40,881 nucleotides of DNA from Cyanobium sp. NIES-981 (GTDB taxonomy: Bacteria > Cyanobacteriota > Cyanobacteriia > PCC-6307 > Cyanobiaceae). Location of the stretch: NCBI GenBank assembly GCA_945896675.1, contig CAMDEM010000019.1:1-40881 (forward strand), given 5' to 3'. Positions 24,001-33,594 of the stretch are shown here, in pieces (positions within the stretch are counted from its first letter, which is position 1; each line of letters starts with the position of its first letter). Under the pieces are notes generated by a model. It saw only the letters and a list, made by a program, of their open reading frames with translations, was not told the origin of the DNA and did not search any database. Made by a program: the position numbers and the translations under genes.

Positions 24001-24402
24001 ATGGCCAATCACGATCCAATTTCCGACATGCTCACCCGCATTCGCAATGCGAGTGAGAAACGTCACGAGACCACGAAAATTCCCGCTTCACGGCTGGTGC
24101 GTAATGTCGCCAACGTGCTGCAACAGGAGGGCTTTATCGCCGCCATCACCGAAGAAGGTGAAGGCGTGATGAAGCATCTGGTCCTCGAGCTGAAGTACAG
24201 CGGCAAGCACCGCCAGCCCACCATCCGTTGCGTGCAACGGGTGAGCAAGCCAGGCCTGCGCATTTACAAGAACAATCGTCAGCTGCCCAAAGTGCTGGGC
24301 GGCCTCGGAGTTGCCATTATCTCCACCTCAAAGGGAGTAATGAGCGACCGCGACGCCCGCAAACAGGGTGTCGGTGGCGAAGTGCTCTGCTACGTCTACT
24401 GA
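24001..24402 (+). CDS. rpsH: 30S ribosomal protein S8
   Basis: This 133-residue protein binds the central domain of 16S r[31 protein letters not shown] and the C-terminal [24 protein letters not shown] are diagnostic. In E. coli S8 represses this part of the operon; an equivalent site cannot be recognised here. Confidence 0.97.
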   Translation: MANHDPISDMLTRIRNASEKRHETTKIPASRLVRNVANVLQQEGFIAAITEEGEGVMKHLVLELKYSGKHRQPTIRCVQRVSKPGLRIYKNNRQLPKVLGGLGVAIISTSKGVMSDRDARKQGVGGEVLCYVY

Positions 24403-24418
24403 ACTGGGAGATTGATCC

Positions 24419-24958
24419 ATGTCTCGTATTGGTAAAGCGCCGATTCCCCTCCCCGACAAGGTGAGTGTCAGCCTCAATGGCTTGGCCGTCACCGTGAAGG
24501 GCCCGAAGGGCGAACTCAGCCGCACCCTTCCTGAAGGGGTGCAAATCTCTCAGGACGGCAACACCCTGGTGGTGAGCCCTAGCAGCGAAACCCGACGCTC
24601 CCGTGAGCGCCATGGTCTTTGCCGCACGCTCGTCGCCAACATGGTGGAAGGCGTCAGCCAGGGCTACAGCCGCAAGCTCGAGATCGTTGGCGTGGGCTAC
24701 CGCGCCGCCGTTCAAGGCAAAAAGCTTGTGGTGAGTGCTGGCTACAGCCACCAGGTGGAAATGGTTCCCCCCGATGGCGTCACCTTCGCCGTCGAAGGCA
24801 ACACCACCGTCTTCGTCTCCGGGGCCAACAAGGAACTCGTGGGCAACGAAGCTGCCAAGGTGCGTGCAATTCGTCCCCCCGAGCCCTACAAAGGCAAGGG
24901 CATCAAGTACGAGGGTGAACGCATCCTGCGTAAGGCCGGTAAGACCGGTAAGAAATAA
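24419..24958 (+). CDS. rplF: 50S ribosomal protein L6
   Basis: This 179-residue protein near the sarcin-ricin loop and factor-binding site has two duplicated alpha/beta domains. The sequence opens [19 protein letters not shown] and ends with the family signature [29 protein letters not shown] weak GGGAG site lies 9 bases before the ATG. Confidence 0.97.
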   Translation: MSRIGKAPIPLPDKVSVSLNGLAVTVKGPKGELSRTLPEGVQISQDGNTLVVSPSSETRRSRERHGLCRTLVANMVEGVSQGYSRKLEIVGVGYRAAVQGKKLVVSAGYSHQVEMVPPDGVTFAVEGNTTVFVSGANKELVGNEAAKVRAIRPPEPYKGKGIKYEGERILRKAGKTGKK

Positions 24959-24990
24959 GGTCTGCCTACGCGCCCTTACCCTGTATCGCT

Positions 24991-25356
24991 ATGTCATCCA
25001 CTTCCCGCAAACAGCAGACCCAGAAGCGTCACCGCCGCCTGCGTCGCCATCTCTCCGGCACGGCCGACCGTCCCCGTTTGGCCGTGTTCCGTTCCAACAA
25101 TCACATCTACGCCCAGCTGATCGACGACGCTGCCCAGAACACCCTCTGTGCAGCCTCGACCCTCGACAAGGATTTGCGCACCAATCTGCAAACCAGCTCC
25201 ACCTGTGACGCCTCCGTGGCCGTCGGTGAGATGGTTGCCAAGCGCGCCCTTGCCAAGGGCATCCAGCAGGTGGTCTTCGATCGCGGCGGCAACCTGTACC
25301 ACGGCCGGGTGAAAGCCCTGGCTGACGCCGCCCGGGAAGCGGGCCTTCAGTTCTGA
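24991..25356 (+). CDS. rplR: 50S ribosomal protein L18
   Basis: This 121-residue 5S rRNA-binding protein works with L5 and L25-type proteins. The basic N-terminus [41 protein letters not shown] and the C-terminal [26 protein letters not shown] are diagnostic. Standard length for the bacterial family. Confidence 0.97.
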   Translation: MSSTSRKQQTQKRHRRLRRHLSGTADRPRLAVFRSNNHIYAQLIDDAAQNTLCAASTLDKDLRTNLQTSSTCDASVAVGEMVAKRALAKGIQQVVFDRGGNLYHGRVKALADAAREAGLQF

Positions 25357-25370
25357 TCCCTGCTCTCACC

Positions 25371-26030
25371 ATGACCGAAACCAACGACCAGATTCAATCC
25401 AACGTCATTCCGGCTGCCTCGGATGTTCCTGCCGCGGCCGATGGCCAGCAGGAGCGTCGCGGCGGTGGTGGCCGGGGCGGTGACAACCGTGGCGGCGACC
25501 GCCGTGGTGGTGGCCGGGGCCGCGACAACCGTCGGGGTCAAGAACGGGACTCCGAATGGCAAGAGCGGGTGATCCAAATTCGCCGCGTCTCCAAAACCGT
25601 GAAAGGCGGTAAGAAAATGAGCTTCCGCGCCATCGTTGTTGTCGGCAACGAGCGCGGTCAAGTGGGAGTGGGCGTCGGCAAAGCCGGTGATGTGATCGGA
25701 GCCGTTCGCAAGGGCGTCGCCGATGGCAAGAAGCATCTGGTCAAGGTGCCCCTCACCCGCCAGAGCTCCATCCCCACCCTCAGCAATGGCCGCGATGGTG
25801 CTGCCAGTGTCTTGATCCGTCCCGCCGCACCGGGTACAGGTGTGATCGCGGGTGGTTCGATCCGCACGGTGCTCGAGCTGGCCGGGATCAAAAACGTGCT
25901 GGCCAAGCGCCTGGGGTCTAAAACACCCTTGAATAATGCCCGCGCTGCGATGGTGGCCCTGGCTGGCCTTCGCACCCACAAGGAGACCGCCAAGGAGCGG
26001 GGCATCTCCCTCGAGCAGATTTACTCCTGA
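25371..26030 (+). CDS. rpsE: 30S ribosomal protein S5 with Arg/Gly-rich extension
   Basis: At 219 residues this is about 50 longer than E. coli S5, which works at the mRNA entry site and in decoding fidelity. The extra length is an N-terminal tail with RG-rich repeats (residues about 24-57: [20 protein letters not shown] and so on). The canonical part starts at [25 protein letters not shown] and continues through the [15 protein letters not shown] and [22 protein letters not shown] motifs. Similar tails occur in related picocyanobacteria. rpmD is absent after it, as is normal for this phylum. Confidence 0.97.
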   Translation: MTETNDQIQSNVIPAASDVPAAADGQQERRGGGGRGGDNRGGDRRGGGRGRDNRRGQERDSEWQERVIQIRRVSKTVKGGKKMSFRAIVVVGNERGQVGVGVGKAGDVIGAVRKGVADGKKHLVKVPLTRQSSIPTLSNGRDGAASVLIRPAAPGTGVIAGGSIRTVLELAGIKNVLAKRLGSKTPLNNARAAMVALAGLRTHKETAKERGISLEQIYS

Positions 26031-26038
26031 GGTTCCCC

Positions 26039-26491
26039 ATGACAACGCTCACTCTCCAAACCCTCAAGTCCAACCCCGGCGCCCGCCGCCGCAAACTGCG
26101 TAAGGGCCGTGGCATTGCCGCTGGTCAAGGCGCAAGCTGCGGTTTCGGCATGCGTGGCCAAAAGTCCCGTTCGGGTAGTCCCACCCGTCCTGGCTTTGAG
26201 GGTGGCCAGATGCCCCTCTACAGGCGCATCCCCAAGCTCAAGCACTTTGAGCTGGTCAACCACAAGGAGTTCACCATCATCAACGTGGCCAAGCTCGCCG
26301 ACCTCAAGGCAGGCAGCACCGTGAATCTCGATTCACTGGTCAAAGATGGCCTCGTCACCAGTCCGAAGCACCCCTTGAAGGTGCTCGGCAATGGTGACCT
26401 GACGGTGAAACTCACCATTCAGGCCTCCGCTTTTACCGCCAGCGCTCGCACCAAGATCGAGGCCGCCGGCGGCAGCTGCGAAATCATCTGA
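26039..26491 (+). CDS. rplO: 50S ribosomal protein L15
   Basis: This 150-residue protein of late large-subunit assembly begins [22 protein letters not shown] and has the Gly-rich rRNA-binding stretch [18 protein letters not shown], then [17 protein letters not shown]. The ATG lies 8 bases after the rpsE stop. A strong terminator-like hairpin separates it from secY. Confidence 0.97.
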   Translation: MTTLTLQTLKSNPGARRRKLRKGRGIAAGQGASCGFGMRGQKSRSGSPTRPGFEGGQMPLYRRIPKLKHFELVNHKEFTIINVAKLADLKAGSTVNLDSLVKDGLVTSPKHPLKVLGNGDLTVKLTIQASAFTASARTKIEAAGGSCEII

Positions 26492-26535
26492 AATCCTGTC
26501 TGCAAACCCCTGGGGCCCCTGCCGCCTAAGGTCTG

Positions 26536-26589
26536 AGCCGTCTGTCTTGACCTGAGGCAATCCCCTTAGGTTCAGCAGACGGCTTTTTT
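26536..26589 (+). terminator. Strong intrinsic terminator/attenuator between rplO and secY
   Basis: The outer arms AGCCGTCTG (26536-26544) and CAGACGGCT (26576-26584) pair perfectly. Inner arms ACCTGAGG (26550-26557) and CCTTAGGT (26564-26571) pair with one G-T wobble around a 6-nt loop. A run of six T follows (26584-26589). The form is that of a complete terminator although co-oriented operon genes follow 33 bp on. Confidence 0.88.
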
Positions 26590-26622
26590 GCGTGCCTTCC
26601 ACGCCCTCCCGCCCAACTCACC

Positions 26623-27942
26623 ATGTTGCTTAGCCGGGGTCGCAACCCCAGTGCCGGGGAAATCCTCAGCCAGCTGATTCAGTCGAAAGGCCTGCGCGAC
26701 CGGGTGCTCACCACCCTGGCCCTGCTCCTGGTCGTGCGGCTCGGGATCTACATCCCCATGCCGGGCATCGACCGGGTGGCCTTTGCCGACTTCCTCTCCA
26801 AGGGGGGGCAGCTCATCGGCTTTCTGGACATCTTCACCGGCGGGGGGCTGTCCACCCTGGGCGTCTTTGCCCTGGGGATCCTGCCCTTCATCAACGCCTC
26901 GATCATCATCCAGCTGCTCACCGCAGCCCTGCCCCAGCTGGAAGATCTCCAAAAAAATGAGGGTGAAGCCGGACGGCGCAAGATTGCCCAGATCACCCGG
27001 TATGTCGCCCTGGTCTGGGGAATCTTTCAAAGCATTGTCTTCGCCTTGATCCTGAGGCAGTACGCCACCGAAGGGCTATCGGAAACCGTCTTCGTGATTC
27101 AAACGGCCCTGGCCCTGGTCACCGGCTCGATGGTGGTGATGTGGATCTCTGAGGTGATTACGGAGCGGGGCATCGGCCAGGGCGCCTCCCTGGTGATCTT
27201 CGTGAACATCGTGGCCACCTTGCCCAAGGCCCTGGGCTCCACGATCGAATTGGCCCAAAGTGGCGACCGCAGCACCGTGGGCGGAATCGTGGTGCTGGTG
27301 GTGGTTTTCCTGCTGACGATCGTGGGAATCATCTTTGTGCAGGAGGGCAACCGACGGATTCCGATCGTGAGCGCCAAGCGCCAGGTCGGCGGTGCCAACC
27401 TCTTGGCCGCGCGCCAGAGCTACCTGCCCCTGAAATTGAATGCGGGCGGTGTGATGCCGATCATCTTTGCCTCGGCCGTGGTGTTTCTGCCTCTCACGAT
27501 TGCCAACATCACCCGCAACCCCTTGCTGATCCAAGTGGCGGGCTATCTCAATCCGAACAGCAGCACCCCCTGGCTCTATGCCCTGGTGTTCTTCAGCCTG
27601 ATCTGCGGTTTCGGCTTTTTCTACGCCTCACTCACCGTCAACCCCCTCGACATCGCCACCAACCTCAAGCGCAGCGGCGTGGCCATTCCTGGGGTGAGGC
27701 CGGGTTCACCAACAGCCACCTACCTGGGGGGGGTTCAAAACCGTCTCACCCTGCTGGGCGGCGTCTTTCTTGGGGCTGTGGCGATCATCCCCTCGGCGGT
27801 GGAGGGAGCCACCCAGGTGAGCACCTTCCAGGGCCTTGGGGCCACCTCCTTGCTGATCCTGGTGGGGGTGGCGATCGACACCGCCAAACAAGTGCAGACC
27901 TACGTGATCTCCCAGCGCTACGAAGGCATGGTGCGCCAATAG
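26623..27942 (+). CDS. secY: Preprotein translocase subunit SecY
   Basis: This 439-residue, ten-span channel of the Sec translocon serves both plasma and thylakoid membranes in cyanobacteria. Visible family parts are LALLLVVRLGIYIPMPGID (first span), the plug and second-span region GGGLSTLGVFALGILPFINASII, the charged loop EGEAGRRKIAQITRY, and the cytosolic loop QEGNRRIPIVSAKR ending in PLKLNAGGVMPIIFAS. The ATG at 26623 is 33 bp after the preceding terminator, so a separate promoter or read-through is required. Confidence 0.98.
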   Translation: MLLSRGRNPSAGEILSQLIQSKGLRDRVLTTLALLLVVRLGIYIPMPGIDRVAFADFLSKGGQLIGFLDIFTGGGLSTLGVFALGILPFINASIIIQLLTAALPQLEDLQKNEGEAGRRKIAQITRYVALVWGIFQSIVFALILRQYATEGLSETVFVIQTALALVTGSMVVMWISEVITERGIGQGASLVIFVNIVATLPKALGSTIELAQSGDRSTVGGIVVLVVVFLLTIVGIIFVQEGNRRIPIVSAKRQVGGANLLAARQSYLPLKLNAGGVMPIIFASAVVFLPLTIANITRNPLLIQVAGYLNPNSSTPWLYALVFFSLICGFGFFYASLTVNPLDIATNLKRSGVAIPGVRPGSPTATYLGGVQNRLTLLGGVFLGAVAIIPSAVEGATQVSTFQGLGATSLLILVGVAIDTAKQVQTYVISQRYEGMVRQ

Positions 27943-27997
27943 GCGCCAGCCAATCCTTGGCTCCCTTCGTTGCTGTCCTGTCCCTTTCTTTCCTGCC

Positions 27998-28558
27998 ATG
28001 AAGCAACGCCTCCTATTCCTCGGTCCCCCCGGGGCTGGCAAGGGCACCCAAGCCCAGCAACTCGCCGCCTCCAAAGGCTTGCTGCACCTCTCGACCGGGG
28101 ATTTGCTCCGGGCCGAGGTTCAAGCCGGGAGCGAGCTGGGCAAGGAGGCCGAAGCCGTGATGGCCCGGGGCGAATTGGTGAGCGATGCCCTGGTGCTCGC
28201 GATCGTGCGCAGCCGCCTGGCCCAGCAGGCCGCCAGTGGGGGCGGTGGCTGGCTGCTGGATGGCTTCCCCCGCAACCCAGCCCAGGCCGAAGCCCTGGGC
28301 CAGCTGCTCGATGAACTCGGCCAACAAATCGAGTTGGTGGTGCTGATGGAGCTCGACGATGGTCTGCTGATTCAGCGCTTGCTGGGTCGGGGCCGGGCCG
28401 ATGACAACGAGGCCGTGATTCGCCACAGGCTCGAGGTCTACCGCGAACAAACCGCCCCCCTGATCAGCTTCTACCGCAACAAAGGGCTGCTGGAATCCGT
28501 GGAAGCGGCTGGCACCGTTGAGGAGATCGCCGAGCGGATCGGCAGCCTGCTCGATTGA
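27998..28558 (+). CDS. adk: Adenylate kinase (short form)
   Basis: This 186-residue enzyme interconverts ATP, AMP and ADP in the cytosol. The P-loop is GPPGAGKGTQAQ (about residues 8-19), followed by STGDLLRAEV, the AMP-binding WLLDGFPRNPAQAEAL, and the short lid LLGRGRADDNEAVIRHRLEVY. It lacks the long zinc-type LID insert of Gram-positive kinases. Conserved neighbour of secY. infA, which follows adk in many cyanobacteria, is absent: rpmJ begins 69 bp downstream. Confidence 0.97.
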   Translation: MKQRLLFLGPPGAGKGTQAQQLAASKGLLHLSTGDLLRAEVQAGSELGKEAEAVMARGELVSDALVLAIVRSRLAQQAASGGGGWLLDGFPRNPAQAEALGQLLDELGQQIELVVLMELDDGLLIQRLLGRGRADDNEAVIRHRLEVYREQTAPLISFYRNKGLLESVEAAGTVEEIAERIGSLLD

Positions 28559-28627
28559 TCGCCGCTCCTAAGGTGGTTGACCCATGTGGTAGGTTGCTCG
28601 TTTGAAAATTCGGAGAGCACAACGCCC

Positions 28628-28741
28628 ATGAAGGTGCGTGCCTCGGTTAAGAAAATGTGCGACAAGTGCCGGGTGATTCGTCGCCACGGCCGGGTCATGG
28701 TGATTTGCACCAACCCCAAGCACAAGCAGCGCCAGGGCTGA
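28628..28741 (+). CDS. rpmJ: 50S ribosomal protein L36
   Basis: This 37-residue protein is the smallest of the large subunit. The sequence is [20 protein letters not shown] and onward to KHKQRQG, with the zinc ligands Cys11, Cys14, Cys27 and His32. GGAGAG lies 11 bases before the ATG. The gene is easily missed by length-limited callers. Confidence 0.97.
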   Translation: MKVRASVKKMCDKCRVIRRHGRVMVICTNPKHKQRQG

Positions 28742-28777
28742 TCAGCCCTAGCCGCTCCGCCTGGGAGCAGCTGCCCC

Positions 28778-28800
28778 CCTGCCCCCACCATGGGGGCAGG
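28778..28800 (+). promoter_or_regulatory. GC-rich hairpin between rpmJ and rpsM
   Basis: CCTGCCCCC (28778-28786) and GGGGGCAGG (28792-28800) form a perfect 9-bp stem with a 5-nt loop. No T run follows, so it is more likely an mRNA processing, stabilising or autoregulatory element than a terminator. It lies 39 bases before the rpsM start. Confidence 0.6.
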
Positions 28801-28839
28801 CTTCAAGTTCCAACTGTTCACTTTGAAACGTTTTCCCAC

Positions 28840-29205
28840 GTGGCTCGGATTGCCGGCGTCGATATCCCTCGCGACAAGCGGGTCGAGATCGCTCTCACCT
28901 ATGTGTATGGCATCGGCTTGACCCGTGCCCAGAAAATTCTGGCCAAGTCCGGAGTCAGTCCTGACATCCGGGTGAAGGATCTCAGCGATGCTGATGTCCA
29001 AAAGCTCCGGGGTGCCGCTGACACCTTCACCCTCGAAGGCGACCTCCGTCGCCAAGAAGGCATGGCCATGAAGCGCCTTCAGGACATTGGCTGCGTGCGC
29101 GGTCGTCGCCATCGCATGGGCCTCCCCGTGCGCGGTCAACGCACCCGTACCAATGCCCGCACCCGCCGTGGTGCCCGCAAAACCGTGGCCGGTAAGAAGA
29201 AGTAA
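28840..29205 (+). CDS. rpsM: 30S ribosomal protein S13
   Basis: This 121-residue 30S head protein contacts P-site tRNA and S19. (V)[46 protein letters not shown] and the basic tail [24 protein letters not shown] are diagnostic. The GTG at 28840 fits the family start ([10 protein letters not shown]); upstream in-frame codons are non-coding. Confidence 0.96.
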   Translation: MARIAGVDIPRDKRVEIALTYVYGIGLTRAQKILAKSGVSPDIRVKDLSDADVQKLRGAADTFTLEGDLRRQEGMAMKRLQDIGCVRGRRHRMGLPVRGQRTRTNARTRRGARKTVAGKKK

Positions 29206-29354
29206 GCGGATCCCGCCTACGTCCTTGCCCCACCCTCGCGCTGCCGCCAACCTCCAATCACCTCCCCCCCTGGGACTCGATTTGGAAACCGGCGTCACCA
29301 GAGCGACTCCCTCCCGTTCCCTGATCACCTCCTGCAGCAGCAGGCCCCCAAACC

Positions 29355-29747
29355 ATGGCCAAGCCAGCCAAAAAATCCGGCGCCAAGAAAACGAAACGCA
29401 ATGTGCCCAACGGTGTGGCCCACATCCAAAGCACGTTCAACAACACCATCGTGTCGATTACCGATACGGCCGGTGAAGTGATTTCCTGGAGCTCCGCCGG
29501 CGCCAGTGGTTTCAAGGGTGCCCGTAAGGGAACTCCCTTCGCAGCCCAAACCGCCGCCGAAGCCGCTGGCCGCCGGGCCATCGAGCAAGGCATGCGCCAG
29601 ATCGAAGTCCTGGTTCGGGGCCCTGGCTCAGGCCGTGAAACGGCCATCCGCGCCCTACAGGTTGCTGGCCTGGAGATCACCCTCATCCGGGACGTGACCC
29701 CCCTGCCCCACAACGGCTGCCGCCGCTCGAAGCGTCGTCGCGTCTGA
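29355..29747 (+). CDS. rpsK: 30S ribosomal protein S11
   Basis: This 130-residue platform protein works near the E-site m[42 protein letters not shown] and the C-terminal [22 protein letters not shown] are diagnostic. It follows rpsM after a 149-bp gene-free, pyrimidine-rich gap that shows no clear signal. Confidence 0.97.
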   Translation: MAKPAKKSGAKKTKRNVPNGVAHIQSTFNNTIVSITDTAGEVISWSSAGASGFKGARKGTPFAAQTAAEAAGRRAIEQGMRQIEVLVRGPGSGRETAIRALQVAGLEITLIRDVTPLPHNGCRRSKRRRV

Positions 29748-29790
29748 TTCGTCGGTTCAATCTGCCCCTTCTCTCTCGACCCTTCAGACC

Positions 29791-30729
29791 GTGCTGCACT
29801 ATCAAATTGATCGGATCGAACACCAGGTCGCCGAAGATCGCTCCCAAATTGGCGTCTTCCTGATCGGCCCCCTCGATCGCGGCCAAGCCACCACCCTTGG
29901 CAATGCCCTGCGTCGTGTCCTGATTGGCAGCCTGGAAGGCAGCGCCATCACCGCCGTTCGCATCTCTGGCGTGAACCACGAGTACGCCACCGTGCCTGGT
30001 GTGCGTGAGGACGTTCTCGATATCCTCCTCAACTGCAAGCAAATTTCGGTCACCAGCCGCAACCGCGAACTGGAGATTGGCCGGCTGGTGGTGAATGGTC
30101 CCGCGACCGTCACCGCCGCTGACCTGCAGTTCTCCTCCCAGGTGCAGGTGATTGATGGTGATCGGCTGATCGCCACCGTGGCCGAAGGCCACAGCCTGGA
30201 GATGGAAGTGCACGTGGAGCGCGGCGTCGGCTATCGCCCCGTCAATCGCCACAGCGAAGACACCAGTGCCATTGATCTCCTCCAGATCGATGCGGTGTTT
30301 AAGCCCGTCAAGCGCGTCAACTACACGGTGGATGAAACCGCTGTTGGCGAAGGCGGTTCCGCCCGGGAGCGCCTTCGCCTGGAAATCGAAACCAATGGCA
30401 GCGTCACCCCCGACGACGCCATGGCCCAATCCGCCAACCAGCTGATTGCCCTGTTCCAGCCCCTGGCCAGCCTCACCATGGTTGAGGAGCCTGGTCTGGA
30501 GCCCGAACCCTCGGCCGAGGCCCAAATCCCCCTCGAAGAGCTCAACCTCTCCGTGCGGGCCTACAACTGCCTGAAGCGCGCCCAGGTCAACTCGGTTTCC
30601 GACCTGATGGGCTTCAGCTATGAAGATCTCCTTGAGATCAAAAACTTCGGCTCCAAATCAGCCGACGAAGTGATCGAAGCGCTCGAGCGCATCGGTATCA
30701 CCCTGCCCCAAAGCCGCACCAGCGGCTGA
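29791..30729 (+). CDS. rpoA: RNA polymerase alpha subunit
   Basis: At 312 residues this is the assembly scaffold of RNA polymerase. The N-terminal dimerisation domain includes [31 protein letters not shown], and [25 protein letters not shown] closes it. A linker precedes the C-terminal helix-hairpin-helix domain ([38 protein letters not shown]), which contacts UP elements and activators. Translation starts at GTG 29791 ([11 protein letters not shown]). Confidence 0.98.
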   Translation: MLHYQIDRIEHQVAEDRSQIGVFLIGPLDRGQATTLGNALRRVLIGSLEGSAITAVRISGVNHEYATVPGVREDVLDILLNCKQISVTSRNRELEIGRLVVNGPATVTAADLQFSSQVQVIDGDRLIATVAEGHSLEMEVHVERGVGYRPVNRHSEDTSAIDLLQIDAVFKPVKRVNYTVDETAVGEGGSARERLRLEIETNGSVTPDDAMAQSANQLIALFQPLASLTMVEEPGLEPEPSAEAQIPLEELNLSVRAYNCLKRAQVNSVSDLMGFSYEDLLEIKNFGSKSADEVIEALERIGITLPQSRTSG

Positions 30730-30762
30730 TCGGCGGCCACGTCCCCCTAAAGACACAAGACC

Positions 30763-31113
30763 ATGAGACACCAGTGCCGAGTCCCCCAACTGGGACGCCC
30801 CGCCGACCAACGCAAGGCCATGCTGCGTGGTCTGACCACCCAGCTGATCCGCGAGGGTCGGGTGACCACGACCAAGGCCCGCGCCAAAGCCCTCCGGGAT
30901 GAAGCCGAGCGCATGATCACCTTGGCCAAGGACGGCAGCCTCTCTGCCCGCCGCCGGGCCATCGGCTACATCTATGACAAGCAATTGGTTCACGCCTTGT
31001 TTGACCGGGCCCAGGAGCGCTACGGCGAGCGCAATGGCGGTTACACCCGCATCATTCGCACCGTGCCCCGTCGTGGTGATAATGCCGAAATGGCCATCAT
31101 CGAGCTGGTCTGA
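30763..31113 (+). CDS. rplQ: 50S ribosomal protein L17
   Basis: This 116-residue protein near the tunnel exit starts [34 protein letters not shown] and ends [26 protein letters not shown], both diagnostic. It is the usual partner downstream of rpoA. A strong terminator follows 25 bp after its stop. Confidence 0.97.
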   Translation: MRHQCRVPQLGRPADQRKAMLRGLTTQLIREGRVTTTKARAKALRDEAERMITLAKDGSLSARRRAIGYIYDKQLVHALFDRAQERYGERNGGYTRIIRTVPRRGDNAEMAIIELV

Positions 31114-31138
31114 TCCACTGCCCAGCTTTGTCTCCCTT

Positions 31139-31172
31139 GCCGCGGTGAACTTCGGTTCACCACGGCTTTTTT
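31139..31172 (+). terminator. Intrinsic terminator after rplQ
   Basis: A stem of 12 positions (11 paired, one C-A mismatch) runs from 31139-31150 to 31155-31166 with a TTCG tetraloop, followed by six T. It ends the rpoA-rplQ segment 36 bp before truA. Confidence 0.9.
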
Positions 31173-31207
31173 ATGGGCTTTGTTTTTTTGTGCGCACCAG
31201 TTTTTTT

Positions 31208-32119
31208 ATGCGCCAATCTCCCGATAGTCAGCCCAGCCCAGCCCTAGAGGTGCAACGGATTGCCCTGTGCCTCCAATACGACGGGTCGGCATTTTGTGGT
31301 TGGCAGCGGCAGGACAACGCCCCCAGTGTCCAAGAACGCCTCGATCAGGCCATCGCCGAACTCGATCCCCACAGGCCGGTGCACACCGTTGCCGCGGGCC
31401 GTACGGACACGGGCGTGCATGCGGCGGCCCAGGTGGTGCACTTCGATGCCGCAGGCCCGATTCCTCCCCAGCGCTGGGCAAAGGCCCTCAATGGACGGCT
31501 CCCAAGCACCATTCGGGTGCGGGCGGCGGCGGCTGTCGCCCCCGACTGGCACGCCTGCTACGGCGCCAGCTACCGGCGGTACCGCTACACCCTGTACAAC
31601 TCCCGCACCCCCAATCTCTTCCTGGCCCCCTGGAGCTGGCACCGCTACAACTGCTTGCTCGATGACCAGACGATGGCAACGGCCCTGGGTGAGCTGGTGG
31701 GCGAGCACGACTTCTCGGCCTTCCAAAAGGCCGGCAGTCGGCGCTCCCATGCCCGCACAACGGTTCAGGAGGTGAGCCTGGTGCGCCATGGCGACCTGAT
31801 CACCACGGAGATCCAGGCCAGCGGCTTTCTTTACGGCATGGTGCGCCTGCTCATGGGCCAATTGGTGAGCGTTGGCGAAGGCAGGCTGGGCCTGGATGCG
31901 TTCCGCGAGCGCTGGCAGCAACAACGGCGCCAAGAGGTCAAAGAAGCCGCACCCCCCCAGGGGCTCTGCCTGCTGCGGGTGGGCTACCCCCAAGCGGTTT
32001 TCCCTGAAGCCGCCTGGTATGATTGCCAACCGCGGTATCAACTGGATTTCGCCGATCCGCCGACGTCATGCAAGCCCCCAGAAGGCTTGCCGACACTGGC
32101 ATCACGAGCTCCAGGCTGA
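31208..32119 (+). CDS. truA: tRNA pseudouridine synthase A
   Basis: The 303-residue enzyme makes pseudouridine at positions 38-40 of the tRNA anticodon arm. The catalytic Asp67 lies in GRTDTGVHA (residues 64-72). Other family stretches are [25 protein letters not shown] and [14 protein letters not shown]. It is about 30 residues longer than E. coli TruA through a Pro-rich C-terminal tail. The ATG at 31208 is preceded by T runs and lacks a clear ribosome site. Usual neighbour of rplQ and rplM in cyanobacteria. Confidence 0.96.
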   Translation: MRQSPDSQPSPALEVQRIALCLQYDGSAFCGWQRQDNAPSVQERLDQAIAELDPHRPVHTVAAGRTDTGVHAAAQVVHFDAAGPIPPQRWAKALNGRLPSTIRVRAAAAVAPDWHACYGASYRRYRYTLYNSRTPNLFLAPWSWHRYNCLLDDQTMATALGELVGEHDFSAFQKAGSRRSHARTTVQEVSLVRHGDLITTEIQASGFLYGMVRLLMGQLVSVGEGRLGLDAFRERWQQQRRQEVKEAAPPQGLCLLRVGYPQAVFPEAAWYDCQPRYQLDFADPPTSCKPPEGLPTLASRAPG

Positions 32120-32253
32120 CCTGACGACCCTTCTGGTCGCCTCCGCCTCCTGCCCGCAGGATGGCGACAGGCCAACCATTAAGGTCGCTAGTACTGCCCC
32201 ATCCGCTGCGATGGGCCTCTCCCATCCGGCCTGCCGGTGCCTGATCAGGCGAC

Positions 32254-32706
32254 ATGAACAAGACCCTCCCGCCCTCTATCGATTCCCTCGAACGCCAGTG
32301 GTATCTGGTGGACGCTGAGAATCAAACCCTCGGTCGCCTGGCGAGCGAAGTAGCCCAGGTGCTGCGCGGCAAAAACAAGCCCTGCTACACCCCCCACCTC
32401 GACACCGGTGATTTCGTTGTCATCATCAACGCCGACAAGGTGCGGGTGAGCGGCAACAAGGACACCCAAAAGGTGTACCGCCGTCACTCCGGTCGCCCCG
32501 GCGGCATGAAGACCGAAACCTTCGAGCACCTGCAGGCCCGCCTGCCCGAGCGCATTGTGGAAAAGGCCATCAAAGGCATGCTTCCCCACAACGCACTCGG
32601 CCGCCAACTGTTCCGCAAGTTGAAGGTCTACAAAGGCACTGAGCATCCCCACGGCGCCCAGCAGCCCCAGGTTCTCGCCCTCGATCCCGCCACTGCCGTC
32701 AAATGA
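32254..32706 (+). CDS. rplM: 50S ribosomal protein L13
   Basis: This 150-residue early-assembly protein has [38 protein letters not shown] and [32 protein letters not shown], both diagnostic. Its stop overlaps the rpsI start in ATGA. The 134-bp gap before it has only a weak 5-bp hairpin (32125-32139) and no recognisable leader element. Confidence 0.97.
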   Translation: MNKTLPPSIDSLERQWYLVDAENQTLGRLASEVAQVLRGKNKPCYTPHLDTGDFVVIINADKVRVSGNKDTQKVYRRHSGRPGGMKTETFEHLQARLPERIVEKAIKGMLPHNALGRQLFRKLKVYKGTEHPHGAQQPQVLALDPATAVK

Positions 32707-33107
32707 GCACTTCCAACAAAGTCGTCTATTGGGGCACTGGTCGTCGCAAGACCGCGGTTGCTCGTGTCCGCGTGGTGCCCGGTAGCGGCACCGTGACCAT
32801 CAATGGTCGCCCTGGCGATAACTACCTCAACTACAACCCCGTTTACCTGGCTGCCGTCAAGGCTCCCCTCCAAACCCTGGGTTTGGCTGGCGAGTACGAC
32901 CTCCTGGTCAACGTGCGTGGTGGAGGCCTCACCGGCCAAGCTGACGCCATCAAGCAAGGTGCGGCCCGGGCCCTGTGCGATCTGTCCCCCGACAACCGCA
33001 AGCCGCTCAAAACCGAAGGCCACCTCAGCCGCGATCCCCGCGCCAAGGAGCGTCGTAAGTACGGCCTGAAGAAAGCCCGTAAAGCACCCCAGTTCTCCAA
33101 GCGCTAA
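32703..33107 (+). CDS. rpsI: 30S ribosomal protein S9
   Basis: This 134-residue protein's C-terminal tail reaches the P-site tRNA anticodon loop. [42 protein letters not shown] and the tail [19 protein letters not shown] are diagnostic, with the terminal Ser-Lys-Arg intact. The ATGA overlap with rplM indicates coupled translation. Confidence 0.98.
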   Translation: MSTSNKVVYWGTGRRKTAVARVRVVPGSGTVTINGRPGDNYLNYNPVYLAAVKAPLQTLGLAGEYDLLVNVRGGGLTGQADAIKQGAARALCDLSPDNRKPLKTEGHLSRDPRAKERRKYGLKKARKAPQFSKR

Positions 33108-33173
33108 TTCGGGTTGTCCCGCTTTTTCGCTCATCGTCCTGTTTTCGCAGCTGTTCCGCAGCACCTTTAAGCC

Positions 33174-33464
33174 ATGCCCAAGGCCGACATCCATCCCACC
33201 TGGTACCCCGACGCCAAGGTGATCTGCAACGGAGAGGTGGTCATGACCACCGGCTCCACCTCCCCCGAACTCAACGTTGATGTTTGGAGTGGGAATCACC
33301 CCTTCTACACAGGAACCCAAAAAATCCTCGACACCGAGGGCCGGGTGGACCGCTTCATGCGCAAGTACGGCATGGCCACAGCAGAGCCCGCCGCCGAACC
33401 CAAGAAAGCTGACGCCGACGAGGCTGCTGCTTCCCCGGAAGCCCCCGCAGAAGCCAGCGCTTGA
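33174..33464 (+). CDS. rpmE: 50S ribosomal protein L31
   Basis: The 96-residue protein starts MPKADIHPTWYPDAKVICNG and carries SPELNVDVWSGNHPFYTGTQKILDTEGRVDRFMRKYGM. Only one Cys is present, so the zinc CxxC ligands of C+ type L31 are missing, as in cyanobacterial and plastid forms. An Ala/Glu-rich C-terminal tail of about 27 residues lengthens it beyond the usual 70-80. A terminator follows. Confidence 0.96.
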   Translation: MPKADIHPTWYPDAKVICNGEVVMTTGSTSPELNVDVWSGNHPFYTGTQKILDTEGRVDRFMRKYGMATAEPAAEPKKADADEAAASPEAPAEASA

Positions 33465-33503
33465 ATTGGACCTGGGCGCTCCAGAGCCCAACCCATTGCC
33501 ATG

Positions 33504-33532
33504 GCCGGGTGCTCACCAGCATCCGGCTTTTT
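33504..33532 (+). terminator. Intrinsic terminator between rpmE and prfA
   Basis: The arms 33504-33513 and 33518-33527 form a 10-bp stem (one G-T wobble) with loop CACC, followed by five T. It is 40 bp past the rpmE stop and 62 bp before prfA. Confidence 0.88.
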
Positions 33533-33594
33533 GCTTTGTCTCCGGCCTTTTGTTTTTTTAAAGGTCTGTTGAACGACTCCCAATCACCCGCTTG

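Noticed and set aside
28577-28608. Promoter before rpmJ (TTGACC)
   Set aside because: A -35-like hexamer is present, but the only -10-like partner is poor and the spacing is about 19 bp.
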